DNA of 64,000 nt from Acanthopleura granulata (taxonomy: Eukaryota; Mollusca; Polyplacophora; Chitonida; Chitonidae), in NCBI GenBank assembly GCA_016165875.1, contig JABBOT010000034.1, positions 2,149,322-2,213,321 on the forward strand, read 5' to 3'. Numbering within the stretch: position 1 is the first letter of the stretch; every line of letters starts with the position of its first letter. Shown in pieces: positions 10,930-21,365 of the stretch. Both the position numbers and the translations under genes were made by a program. The notes under the pieces were generated by a model. It did not search any database, was not told where the DNA came from, and was given only the letters and a program-made list of their open reading frames with translations.

Positions 10930-11520
10930 CAAAAGGAGTTTGCCAACTTATATCAGTGTTTTAAGTTCGATGAGCTTCTATGTATATTGAATCTCCTACA
11001 GTTTTTTGAATCATGTTTTGCTTTAGCCTCTGACACGACTGAAATGCAGATCCACAGTGTTTACTTTTCTCGAGTCCTATTCGAAACACCGAGTTAATTG
11101 ACCTCAAAGATTCTCGTGGAAGGTAAACAAATCAGATTATTTAAGGATGTTTAGAGAAAAGGAAATAATACGGTCCTAGAAATGGGATTTCCATGTGTTT
11201 AAATTTAACCGACACACACTGCGTCATGCCAGTGACCTGTTTCTAGATACACCACATAATACAGGGCCTGACGTAGCCGTCTAGGGGCCAAAACATAACT
11301 GAATGGCCTTTTAGTCTTGCAGTAATGCCCACTAATAACACGCACATAACTCCTTGGACTTGGCAAGTCAGTTTTCACAGCCAACATGGTCAACGGACAA
11401 ATTGATTTTTTTTACTTTTGACAATTGCATTATAGTGTTATCGTTGGAGAAACCTATGAAAAAATATCAAGACATTTCTACCCCCCTCCCCCCCAAAGAA
11501 ACCACGGAATGATCAGATCA
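10930..11520. other. No recognisable feature
   Basis: Non-coding flank between the second Tc1-like element and the nested LINE pair. A short poly-C tract occurs near 11485. Confidence 0.35.
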
Positions 11521-11539
11521 TCGAAACTGGTCTTTAGAA

Positions 11540-11774
11540 TGAATGAATGAATGATTATGGCTTAACGCCACATCGGCAATATCTCAGCCATATCGTGGCG
11601 AGAACAAGGTGGAACCACGAGGCAGTTCAGGTTCTCGATGGTGACATGAGAACATTAAAAACAAACCAAAAACGTACGGACATGATTAAAATCAGGTAAG
11701 AAAACCAAAACAGCTAAAACTCGAAAACCAGCACATTAAGGAAGTTTTATCACGAGTATGTATGTAAATAAAAT
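11540..11774 (-). repeat. LINE 3' UTR and CATT-repeat tail, outer element
   Basis: 235 bp from the ORF2 stop to the tail. In LINE sense it ends 'gccacgatatggctgagata' then 'ttgccgatgtggcgttaagc' then 'cataatcatt' and CATT repeats instead of poly(A). The same end recurs at 13280, 30679, 48140 and, in plus orientation, near 53505-53570. It is the probable recognition site for the family's own RT. Confidence 0.85.
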
Positions 11775-13279
11775 TTATATTTTATGATACAGGCCAATGG
11801 TCTTCAAATATTTTATGACAGCGTCGCCAGCGATGCTGTCAAACAAATCATATGTGGAGTTTACTGTGTAGAATCTTTGCCGCACATGGGCAAAGTCTAC
11901 ACAGTCAACCAGGATATGTTTGATGCCGTATTCAGCACCACATCCAACACACTCGGGAGCACTGCTCCCATCCAGGATAAAATTGTGTGTTAGACGAGAA
12001 TGCCCAACACGGCATCTTGTTAAAACCACTTGGTCTCTACGAGACATACCAAGTGTATAAGAGTTATGGCCAATGACAGGGTGAATAGCGTGCAGTTTAT
12101 TACACACCTGCACGTCCCATTCATCCTGCCAAAGGCGACAAATATACTTAAGAATGTTAGATTTAAAATCAGCGTATGGGATTTTAACTTTTGATAGGGA
12201 TTTATTTAGGGCAGCCTTTGCCTCCCTGTCCACGACTGTGTTTCCATGGATACCAACATGGCTTGGTATCCAACAGAATATAATATCTTTGCCTCTTTTA
12301 ATCAATTTTCTATGTAAGGCTAAAATTTCCATAATAAGCGGGTTTTTGAATTTATTATTCTGCATTGCCAAAAGGCAGGAGAGCGAGTCACTACATACCA
12401 TTGCCCTCTGGGCACGCCCAGAGGAAACATATGATAAGGCCAGGAGTATAGCCCTGGCTTCTGCAGAAAAGATAGACGATGAAGACGGAAGACGAAGAGA
12501 AGAGACCCGCTGTTCTAAGACAGCCGCAGCCGCAACCCTGTCCTCATCCTTTGACCCATCAGTGTATATAAATTTATAATTTGGATAATTAGCCTTAATT
12601 TCAGCAAAAGCTTGCTGAATTATAAGAGGGTTTGTATTCGATTTATTATATTGACGTAGATCAAATATTAGTTTAGGTTGTGGAAGAAGCCAGGGAGGAG
12701 ACTCCGGAAAAGATACCGGAGCTATCTCCTCTAGCTTGATGTTAGCTTCCACAACATGGTCCTGTATACGAAGACCGAACGGAGGGATCTTCTTAGGACA
12801 TTTAGTATATTTGTCTACATATGATGGATTGAAAACACAGTCGTAGGCAGGGTTTGTTGGGTGAGCTTTAAGCTTTGTTGCATATTGAAGGCTGAGTTTA
12901 ATACGTCGGTTATGTAAAGAAGGCTCATTGGCCTCCACGTATAAACTCTCTACTGGTGAGGTTCTAAAGGCACCAAGGCTGAGCCTCAGACCTTGGTGAT
13001 GGACCGGATCCAACATTTTAAGATATGATTTCCTAGCGGAACCATAAATGATGGACCCATAGTCCAATTTAGACCTCACCAGAGAACGATATAAATTAAG
13101 TAAAACAGATCGGTCAGCACCCCAATCGGTGCTAGACACGACCTTAATTATATCGAGAGCCTTTATACATTTAGCTTTAAGCGTTTTTATGTGAGGTATA
13201 AAAGATAATTTACTATCGAATATAACTCCTAAAAATTTATTTTCCCCAACAATCTTCACTGGTTCACCACAAAATTTAA
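11775..13279 (-). pseudogene. Outer LINE ORF2, 3' half (RT end and RNase H)
   Basis: C-terminal part of outer ORF2, open from the junction at 13279 to the stop at 11775. It begins in the RT thumb region (KIVGENKFLGVIFDSKLSF). It then carries a full RNase H domain with YTDGSKDED (first Asp), SAEARAILLAL (Glu), CSDSL (Asp) and WIPSHVGIHGNTVVDREAK (His and last Asp). It ends with the Cys/His motif CVGCGAEYGIKHILVDC common near the C-terminus of I-type ORF2 proteins. The first Met is internal. The rest of the protein is encoded at 19161-21364 beyond the inner element. Near-identical protein is at 30918-32159. Confidence 0.9.
13267..13279. repeat. Inner LINE target-site duplication, left copy
   Basis: ccacaaaatttaa, repeated exactly at 19161-19173 on the other side of the inner element. 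The intact LINE F has the sequence once at the matching ORF2 position, which confirms the duplication. Confidence 0.93.
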
Positions 13280-13527
13280 TGAATGAATGAATGAATGATT
13301 ATGGCTTAACGCCACATCGGCAATATCTCAGCCATATCGTGGCGAGAACAAGGTGGTAACACGAGACGGTAAAGGTTTTCGATAGTCACTGCAGAACATT
13401 AAAAGGAAAACAAAAAATTTCTGACATGGGTTAAAATCAGGTAAGAAAAACAAAACAGTTAAAAAAACTCGAACAACTAGCATATTACGGAAATTTTATA
13501 ACAAATATTTATTTTTGAACATAAAAT

Positions 13528-16500
13528 TTATATTTTATGATAAAGGCCAATGGCCTTCAAATATTTGATGACAGCGTCGCCAGCGATGCTCTCAAACAAA
13601 TCATATATGGAGTTTACTGTGTAGAACCTTTGCCGCACGTGGGCAAAGTCCACACAGTCAATCAGGATATGTTTGATGCCGTACTGCGCATCACATCCAA
13701 CACACTTGGGAGCACTGCCCCCATCCAGGATAAAATTGTGTGTTAGACGAGAATGCCCAACGCGGCATCTAGTTAAAACCACTTGGTCTCTACGAGACAT
13801 ACCAAACGTAAAAGAGTCATAGCCTATGACAGGGTGAATGGCGTGCAGTTTGTTATCGACCTGCAGGTCCCATTCATCCTGCCGAAGGCGACAAATGTAT
13901 TTAAGAATATTAGATTTGAAGTCAGTATAAGGAATTTTAATCTTAGATATGGGTTTATTAAGAGCAGCTTTCGCTTCCCTGTCTGCGACTGTGTTTCCGT
14001 GAATACCAATATGACTTGGTATCCAACAGAATACAATATCTTTGCCTCTTTTAATTAACTTTCTATGGATGGCTAATATTTCTAGTATTAACGGGTTTTG
14101 AAATTTCTTTTTCTCTATTGCCAAAAGGCAGGACAACGAGTCACTGCATATGACTGCTCTGTCGGCAGCGTCGGATGAAACGTATGATAAAGCCAGAAGT
14201 ATAGCTCTGGCCTCGGCAGAAAATATTGAAGACGAGGATGGAAGGCGAAGAGAGGCGACTCGCTGTTCCAAGACAGCCGCAGCCGCCACCCTGTCCCCAT
14301 CCTTCGATCCGTCAGTATATATAAATTTATAATCCGGATAATTGGCTTTTACTTCAGCGAAACTTTGCTGAATTATCAGAGGGTTTGTATCGGATTTCTT
14401 ATGTTGACGTAGATCAAATAGTAATTTAGCTTGTGGGAGAAGCCAGGGAGGAGACTCCGGAAAAGAAACCGGAGCTATGTCCTCCAGCTTGATGTTAGCT
14501 TCCACAATATGGTCCCGAACACGAAGACCAAAGGAAGAAATTTTGTTGGAACATTTACTATATTTATCTGCGTATGATGGATTAAAAACACAGTCGTAGG
14601 CAGGGTTTGTTGGGTGAGCTTTAAGCTTAGCGACGTACTGAAGGCTGAGTTTTATACGCCTGTGATATAAAGAAGGCTCATTAGCTTCTACGTATAAACT
14701 CTCTACTGGTGAGGTCCTATAGGCACCAAGGCTGAGCCTCAGACCTTGGTGATGGACCGGATCCAACATTTTAAGATATGATTTCCTAGCGGAACCATAA
14801 ATGATGGACCCATAGTCCAATTTAGACCTCACCAGAGAACGATACAAATTGAGTAACACTGATCGGTCAGCACCCCACTCAGTGCTAGACACGACCTTAA
14901 TTATATCCAGAGCCTTTGTACATTTAGCCTTAAGCATTTTTATGTGAGCTATAAAGGATAATTTACTGTCGAACAAAACCCCTAAAAATTTATTTTCTCC
15001 AACAATTTTCACTGGTTCACCACAAAATTTAAGCTCAGGGTCTAGATGAAGTTTGCGTTTATTACAGAAATGCATACCCACGGTTTTAGACGTAGAAAAT
15101 CTAAACCCATTGGCAACTGCCCATTTCTCGATCTTATTGAGACAAAGCTGCAGTTGCCGCTCGAGGTTATTCATATTTTTAGCGCGGTAGCATATCAGGA
15201 AATCATCCACATATAAACAACCCTCAATACCAGATGTTAATGTTTGAGTCAAGCTGTTAATTTTTATGCTGAACAGTGTTGGTGAAAGGATACTGCCCTG
15301 GGGCACACCCATCTCTTGTTCGTAAGAGTCCGAAAGAGTGGACCCCACTAGTACCTTAAACTGACGATGAGATAAAAACTGAGATATAAATAAAGGTAAG
15401 CGACCTTTTAAACCCATATCAGCTAGGTCTTTTAAAATACCATATTTCCATGTGGTGTGGTAGGCCTTTTCCAAGTCGAAAAATATCGATACCACATGTT
15501 CATTATTAATAAAACCATCACGAATGAAGGTTTCAAATCGAACAAGGTGATCCGTAGTGGATCGACCTTGACGAAAACCACATTGAATGTTTGATAAAAG
15601 CATGTTGGCTTCAAGAAACCAAACAAGTCTATCATTTATCATCCGTTCCATAGTCTTACAGACGCAACTGGTAAGAGCTATGGGACGGTAATTTCTCGGA
15701 TCACTATGATCCTTACCCGGTTTAGGGACCGGGATAACATACGCCTCCCTCCATGATGGGGGAAATTTACCGGTCTTCCAAATCTCATTAAGTAAGTCCA
15801 AGAGTGTCTCCAATGGCTCACATGGTAAGTGGTTCAGAAGCTTATAATATATATTATCCGGGCCGCACGCAGTATCGTGTGCCTTTTTTAGAGAAGTTTT
15901 AAGCTCTTCAATTGAAAATGGACGATTATAGTCTTCTGAATTCTTAGAAGAGAAGGGCAATTTAATTTTCTCTTTCTGGCTTTTAATATGCTGGAATTCA
16001 GGAGAATAATTCCCAGATGAAGATTTTTGGGATATTGTTTCACCTATTTTATTGACTATATCATGCGGTGAAGTTAATAAGGTATCACCATCCTTTAAGT
16101 GCTGAACGCTGGCTTTACTGTTCTTGCCCTTAAGTTTCTGAACCATGTTCCAGACCTTACGCATGGGTGTTTTGGACGTAATGCCTGAAACAAAGTTCCG
16201 CCAACAAGATCGTCTCTTGGACTTAATTAATCGACGAGCCTTAGCTCCAAGTATGCGAACCTGGTTTAAATTATTATCAACAGGATAATGATTAAATCTG
16301 CGCTCGGCCTTTTTGCGGTCTCTTATAGCCTTACGACAGTCATTGTCATACCAGGGTTTACTTTTGGATTTGGGATTTGTCGAGGTCTGAGGGATAGTTC
16401 TATCGGCTGCTCTTAATATGAGTTCATTAAATGTAAGCAAAGGATCATCTGCAGCATTAATATTCTCTGCAGTGATGTCAGCTTCACAGAACATCTCAAA

Positions 16501-17223
16501 TGCCATCCAATCTGCTTTATCGAACTTCCACCTAGCTACACGTTCTAAAGAATTACAAGTGAGATGCTCTAGGACAAGAGGAAAATGATCACTACCACAA
16601 AGATCGTCATGCACCTTCCAAGAAAAATCCAGGGGAAGTGATGGATTCGTGATAGTGAGATCGATAGAAGAATATGAACCATTACCTGGATGTAAGTAGG
16701 TATTAGAACCATTATTGAAATAACATAGTTCATCTTTAAATAAGAAATCTTCTACTACTTTGCCCTTATCGTTCACATTATTACTACCCCACAGAGGGTT
16801 ATGCGCATTAAAATCTCCCATAATTATGAAAGGAGTTGGCAGTTGGTCTTTTAAATTATGCAACTGGCAAAATGACAAAGAAGAATGAGGAGGAACATAA
16901 ACTGAACATAAGGTGATTGTTTCCGATAAGGAAACACGGACGGCTACAGCCTGAACCTCTGTATCCAGAGCAACAGGGCTGTGAATTATATTATTATTCA
17001 CTAAAATAGAGGAGCCGCCACGAGCTCGTTCTTCCTCGTTAGAGTAAGTGCTATATAGTGTAAAACTTTTCAGTGATATTTTATCTTTGTCAGATGTCTT
17101 CAGGTGAGTTTCCTGAAGACAAAGGGCAATTGGATTTAAAGATTGAACTAACTGTGTTATTTCAACGAAATTTATTTTAAGACCTCGACAATTCCACTGT
17201 ATAATTTTGTCTAAGGAAGTCAT
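13528..17223 (-). CDS. LINE ORF2: AP endonuclease, reverse transcriptase, RNase H
   Basis: Uninterrupted 1231-aa ORF2. The protein nicks target DNA and reverse-transcribes its own RNA at the nick. The AP endonuclease is at residues 1-225: IIQWNCRGLK, LQETHLK, MGDFNAHNPLWGS and GSDHFP (D212). The RT spans roughly 440-760, with GPDNIYYKLL, FRQGRSTTDHL, motif A FFDLEKAYHTTW, MGVPQGSILSP and the YVDD box at 671-674. RNase H starts near 960 with TDGS (D971), then SAEARAIL, CSDSL and WIPSHIGIHGN. A C-terminal CxxCx7Hx4C follows. The start ATG overlaps the ORF1 stop as TAATG at 17221-17225. Motif A has His at 589 where other copies have Asp (FDLEKAYD), so activity is uncertain although the frame is open. 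Confidence 0.93.
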   Translation of the reverse strand: MTSLDKIIQWNCRGLKINFVEITQLVQSLNPIALCLQETHLKTSDKDKISLKSFTLYSTYSNEEERARGGSSILVNNNIIHSPVALDTEVQAVAVRVSLSETITLCSVYVPPHSSLSFCQLHNLKDQLPTPFIIMGDFNAHNPLWGSNNVNDKGKVVEDFLFKDELCYFNNGSNTYLHPGNGSYSSIDLTITNPSLPLDFSWKVHDDLCGSDHFPLVLEHLTCNSLERVARWKFDKADWMAFEMFCEADITAENINAADDPLLTFNELILRAADRTIPQTSTNPKSKSKPWYDNDCRKAIRDRKKAERRFNHYPVDNNLNQVRILGAKARRLIKSKRRSCWRNFVSGITSKTPMRKVWNMVQKLKGKNSKASVQHLKDGDTLLTSPHDIVNKIGETISQKSSSGNYSPEFQHIKSQKEKIKLPFSSKNSEDYNRPFSIEELKTSLKKAHDTACGPDNIYYKLLNHLPCEPLETLLDLLNEIWKTGKFPPSWREAYVIPVPKPGKDHSDPRNYRPIALTSCVCKTMERMINDRLVWFLEANMLLSNIQCGFRQGRSTTDHLVRFETFIRDGFINNEHVVSIFFDLEKAYHTTWKYGILKDLADMGLKGRLPLFISQFLSHRQFKVLVGSTLSDSYEQEMGVPQGSILSPTLFSIKINSLTQTLTSGIEGCLYVDDFLICYRAKNMNNLERQLQLCLNKIEKWAVANGFRFSTSKTVGMHFCNKRKLHLDPELKFCGEPVKIVGENKFLGVLFDSKLSFIAHIKMLKAKCTKALDIIKVVSSTEWGADRSVLLNLYRSLVRSKLDYGSIIYGSARKSYLKMLDPVHHQGLRLSLGAYRTSPVESLYVEANEPSLYHRRIKLSLQYVAKLKAHPTNPAYDCVFNPSYADKYSKCSNKISSFGLRVRDHIVEANIKLEDIAPVSFPESPPWLLPQAKLLFDLRQHKKSDTNPLIIQQSFAEVKANYPDYKFIYTDGSKDGDRVAAAAVLEQRVASLRLPSSSSIFSAEARAILLALSYVSSDAADRAVICSDSLSCLLAIEKKKFQNPLILEILAIHRKLIKRGKDIVFCWIPSHIGIHGNTVADREAKAALNKPISKIKIPYTDFKSNILKYICRLRQDEWDLQVDNKLHAIHPVIGYDSFTFGMSRRDQVVLTRCRVGHSRLTHNFILDGGSAPKCVGCDAQYGIKHILIDCVDFAHVRQRFYTVNSIYDLFESIAGDAVIKYLKAIGLYHKI

Positions 17224-17225
17224 TA
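17221..17225 (-). promoter_or_regulatory. TAATG stop-start overlap between ORF1 and ORF2
   Basis: The ORF1 stop TAA and ORF2 start ATG share one base. The same pentamer is at the ORF1/ORF2 boundary in the outer copy (21362-21366), F (34609-34613) and G (near 51787). In D it is mutated. UAAUG-coupled termination-reinitiation was shown for the non-LTR element SART1; use here is inference. Confidence 0.75.
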
Positions 17226-18572
17226 TGGAGGGAGGCGTATGGGGGATTTGTGTCTGGACCGTGCACGACCCTTTTTGGGAGACCTACTAGTAGATCTCCC
17301 CGATGCAGACGATGTATCCATCATGTCCGCATCGAACGTTGAAGGACCGACGTCCTGCAACGACCCAAACTTATTGAAAGTTCGGATAGGGTCCCTAGTA
17401 GCCTTTTAGGGACGCTCTGTGGGGCCACTAGGTTTACCTTTCTTGTGATGTTTATCACCCGCTGCATTTAGTGAAGATTCAACGGGTTTAGAGGATTTGG
17501 ATTTATTTGCACAAGGTTTGTTGTGAGATGGAGAATCAGGTGAAGTAGCGGCTTTTTCAGTAAGATTGATATGGGTTTGTGATGGAGATCTGGCCGTGTT
17601 TTCCAAGGGATTTACGACCAGTTTCTGTGGCTTCTCTATACCAATGGGCCAAGTGAATGATGTTTGAACTCCTACCGAAACGGAGGGTTTCTTGACAACA
17701 TTGGCATAGGTAGATTTAGTCAGGCCATTGGTGACAGAGAGAAGACGTTTGGCTTCTTGATACGATAAGTTATTTTTGCATTTAAGGGTTATGATTTCCT
17801 TTTCCTTTTTGAAGACAGGGCAATCCTTGGAAGAGGCCATGTGGGCTCCGCTGCAATTCCAGCATTTTATGGTGTTTGTGCAGTCGAAACCCTCGTGACC
17901 AGCTTCCGCACATCTGAAACAGACCAGTTTATTTCGGCATTGACCCCTGCCATGGCCAAACCTCTGGCAGGAGAAACACCTGGTCGGGTTCGGTATGAAT
18001 AATTCTACCCGCACACTGTACGGCCCAATGAACATTGACGTTGGGAGAGACGGGTTATTAAACGTTACGCGATACGTATTTGTTTTAATGAGGTTCCCAT
18101 CTCTCTTGATGGTAAAACGTTTGACGTTGAGTACGCCCTGGTCCTTCAGTTGCTCTGTTATTTCTTGCTCTGTCATGTCGTATAGATCTTGGTCTCTGTC
18201 ACGAATGATGCCGTGAGAGCAGTTTAAGGTTTTATGTGGGGAAACGGAAACAGCTTGCTCCCCAATATTTTCAATTCTGAGTAAGTTAATGTACTGTTGT
18301 TTTCGAAAACATTCCACAAGAATTTTCCCAGAGTTTAACTTTTTCACTTGTTTCAAAGTGCCTGCGTAGCTCTTCAAAGTTTTATTCAATACGAAAGGAT
18401 TGATTTTCATCTTTGCCTGATTCTCATTTTCACTAGATATCACCAGAAAGGATGGGAAGTGAGAACTTTCCGATTCCACATCCAGTGGTATCTCCTTTTT
18501 CCTTTTTTTCCCCACAACTGGGGGAGGCTGTGACATAGAAACATTTGGAGTAGGGGAATTAGAGGTAGACAT
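17226..18572 (-). pseudogene. LINE ORF1 (gag-like) with one in-frame stop, inner copy
   Basis: Nucleic-acid-binding ORF1 protein. The frame runs 388 codons to a TAA at 17406-17408, then continues in the same frame for 60 codons to the family-standard stop at 17223-17225. Without the internal stop it would be about 449 aa; copy F has 453. An RRM-like region spans roughly residues 60-190. Three knuckles follow: CFSCQRFGHGRGQC, CFRCAEAGHEGFDC and CWNCSGAHMASSKDC. A Ser/Pro/Lys-rich tail follows. The lost tail is the basic SRSPKKGRARSRHK segment, so the 388-aa product may keep its knuckles. ORF1 proteins coat the element RNA into RNP particles. Confidence 0.88.
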
Positions 18573-19160
18573 AGTGAGACGGTTGGATGATTCATAGCGC
18601 CGTGTCTCTCACCCGCCTCGGAGTGTCGATACATGTACGACGAAACCCCTCCTGCGAGTGACCAGCAGAAGGAGAGACGAGAGTTCCACGCCATCCTCGA
18701 TAAGATGGATTTTTCGCTCATACTCGAGCAGGCCGAATCTAATAAATTAGAAACGGCCTACTCGATTGACCCTAAAGCCACCGCCCAGACATCCGAACAT
18801 CTTACTAAAAAACTTCCAAGACGGAAAGCAATGACTCTATACCAGCCGATTGATCGGAGCGGGCCATCCGACCGCCCGTCTTTGGAGAAGTAAGGGCCGA
18901 AGTGGAGTGTTGGGCGTGAGGATCTCGCAAGATCAACCCGTCCTCAGCCACCAGGATCCCGTCCTCCCCCATCACGGGTCGCAACCCACGGCAAACAGGT
19001 TGCCCCTTTTAGTCGCCTTGTACGACCAGCCCGGGGAGGCTGTGGAACTATTCTATTCACCGGAACCACACGGGAGAGCCCTAGGTTAGTCGCCTCGTAC
19101 GACAAGCTTGCCTAGAGAACTGGGGCCCTATTCTTTTCACTCCCGGGAACCCCACGGGGG
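18573..19160 (-). promoter_or_regulatory. LINE 5' UTR with repeated module, inner copy
   Basis: 588-bp 5' UTR, likely holding an internal Pol II promoter as in I-type elements. In plus coordinates it contains two related modules, 19009-19077 and 19086-19160. Each runs from ttagtcgcctNgtacgac through 'tattcttttcac' or 'ttctattcac' to cgggaaccccacggg or cggaaccacacggg. I remember a similar GTCGTAAAAGGCGACTAA phrase near insect retrotransposon 5' ends; that comparison is from memory. The interior (18600-18900) differs from other copies. Confidence 0.65.
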
Positions 19161-21364
19161 CCACAAAATTTAAGCTCAGGGTCTCGATGAAGTTTCCGTT
19201 TATTGCAGAAATGCATACCGACGGTTTTAGACGTAGAAAATCTAAAACCATTGGCAACTGCCCATTTCTCGATCTTATTGAGACAAAGCTGCAGTTGCCG
19301 CTCGATGTTATTCATATTTTTCGCCCGGTAGCATATCAGAAAATCATCTACATATAAACAACCCTCGGTTCCAGATGTTAATGTTTGGGCCAAGCTATTA
19401 ATTTTGATGCTGAACAGCGTAGGTGAAAGGATACTGCCCTGGGGTACACCCATCTCTTGCTCATAAGAGTCCGAAAGAGTGGACCCCACCCGTACCTTAA
19501 ACTGACGATTTGATAAAAATTTGGATATAAATATAGGTAGTCGACCTTTAAGGCCCATATCCGCGAGGTCTTTTAAAATGCCATATTTCCATGTGGTGTC
19601 GTAGGCCTTTTCAAGGTCAAAAAATACTGACACCACATGTTCATTATTAATAAAACCATGGCGAATGAAACTTTCAAGTCGAACAAGGTGATCCACTGTG
19701 GATCTACCTTGATGAAAACCACATTGGATATTAGATAGTAACTTGTTGGTTTCGAGAAACCAAACAAGTCTATCATTTATCATCCGTTCCATAGTCTTAC
19801 AGACGCAACTGGTAAGAGCTATGGGACGGTAATTATTTGGATCAGTATGATCCTTACCCGGTTTGGGAACCGGGATAATACATGCCTCCCTCCATGAGGG
19901 TGGAAAATTACCACTTATCCAAATATCGTTCAATAAGTCCAAGAGAGTCTCAAGTGGTTCAGCTGATAAATGGTTCAGAAATTTATAATATACGTTATCA
20001 GGACCACATGCTGTATCATGTGCCTTTCTCAGTGCAGTTTTTAGTTCATCGATATTAAAAGGACGATTATAATCTTCTAAGTTTTTAGAAGAAAAGGGCA
20101 ATTTCATTTTCTCCTTCTGGTTTTTGATATGTTGAAATTCTGAAGTATAATTCTCAGAAGAAGATTTTTTAGAAACGGATTCCGCTAATTTATTAGCTAT
20201 ATCGGATGGAGAAGTTAGTATGTTATCTCCATCGTTCAAGTGCTGGACTTTTGCTTTGTTATTTTTACCCTTAAGTTTCTGAACCATATTCCAGACCTTA
20301 CGCATAGGTGTTTTTGACATAATGCCTGAAACGAAGTTCCGCCAACAAGATCGTCTCTTGGACTTAAGTAATCGACGAGCCTTAGCTGCAAGAATACGAA
20401 CCTGGTTTAAATTTTTATCAGTAGGACAATGGTTGAACTTGCGCTCAGCCCTTTTACGGTCCTTTATGGCTTTACGACAGTCATTGTCGTACCAGGGTTT
20501 ACTTTTGGATTTTGGACTGGTCGAGGTCTTAGGGATAGTTCTATCTGCAGCTTGTAATATAAGCTGATTAAATTTAAATATTGGGTCATGTGCTGCATTG
20601 AGAGTCTGTGGAGTGATATCAGCCTCACAGAACATCTCAAATGCCATCCAATCTGCTTTATCGAACTTCCATCTAGCTAACCCTAACCCTAAATTAGAAG
20701 TGACATGCTCTAGGATAATAGGAAAATGGTCACTACCACAAAGATCCTCGTGCACTCTCCAAGAAAAATCCAGGAGAAGTGATGGATCTGTGATAGTGAG
20801 ATCGATAGCAGAATAGATGCCGTTACCCGCATGCAAATGAGTATTAGAACCATCATTGAAATAACACAGTTCTTCCTTGGTTAAAAAATCTTCTACTACC
20901 TTGCCCTTATTATTTATGCTGTTACTTCCCCATAAGGGGTTATGGGAATTAAAATCGCCCATTATTATGAAGGGTGTAGGTAATTGTTCTTTCAAATTAT
21001 GTAACTGTAAAGCTGACAAAGAAGTGTTCGGCGGAATATAAACCGAACACAAAGTGACTGTCTTAGACAATGAGACACGAACGGCCACAGCCTGAACCTC
21101 TGTATCCAGAGCAAGAGGACTGTGGATAATATTGTTATTTATGAAGATAGAGGAGCCGCCTGCAGCTCCCTCTTCTTCGTGACAAAATGTACTATAAAGT
21201 GAATAATTTTTCAGGGTTATTTTATCTTTGTCAGATGTCTTCAGGTGAGTTTCCTGAAGACAAAGGGCAATAGGGTTTAATGATTGGACCAGCTGTGTTA
21301 TTTCAATCATATTAACCTTAAGACCTCGACAATTCCACTGTATAATTTTGTCGTATGTAGACAT
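19161..21364 (-). pseudogene. Outer LINE ORF2, 5' half (endonuclease and most of RT)
   Basis: N-terminal 734 or so codons of outer ORF2, from the ATG at 21364 (overlapping the ORF1 stop) to the inner LINE junction. It has the AP endonuclease blocks IIQWNCRGLK, LQETHLK, MGDFNSHNPLWGS and GSDHFP. The RT follows with motif A FFDLEKAYDTTW, VPQGSILSP and the YVDD box. The frame runs on about 16 codons into inner-element 5' UTR (to 19112), making an artificial C-terminus. Added to 11775-13279 with one target copy removed it gives 3696 nt, the same as the inner ORF2. A short block at 20677-20692 reads as telomere-like repeat and changes NSLERV to NLGLGL. Confidence 0.9.
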
Positions 21365-21365
21365 T

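Larger units (their letters stand above)
13280..19160 (-). mobile_element. Inner full-length I-clade LINE (copy B)
   Basis: 5881-bp non-LTR retrotransposon with 588-bp 5' UTR, ORF1, ORF2 and 248-bp 3' UTR ending in CATT repeats. Perfect 13-bp target duplications bound it. It belongs to a subfamily clearly divergent from the outer copy and copies D, F and G; its 5' UTR interior and ORF1 N-terminus differ most. ORF2 is open for 1231 codons. ORF1 has one in-frame stop near its C-terminus. RT motif A carries a substitution. It is the structurally most complete copy in the window. Confidence 0.93.

Noticed and set aside
12154..12579. 141-codon plus-strand ORF, repeated almost identically at 31297-31722
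   Set aside because: Antisense to the RNase H part of LINE ORF2; it persists only because the sense sequence is conserved between copies.
13783..14058. 91-codon plus-strand ORF
   Set aside because: Antisense shadow of the inner LINE ORF2 C-terminus.
18633..18893. 86-codon plus-strand ORFs in LINE 5' UTRs (also at 22859-23119) both ending GPSDRPSLEK
   Set aside because: Antisense to the 5' UTR, with no conservation outside the shared terminal stretch and different frames in D and F; no sign of a real antisense gene.
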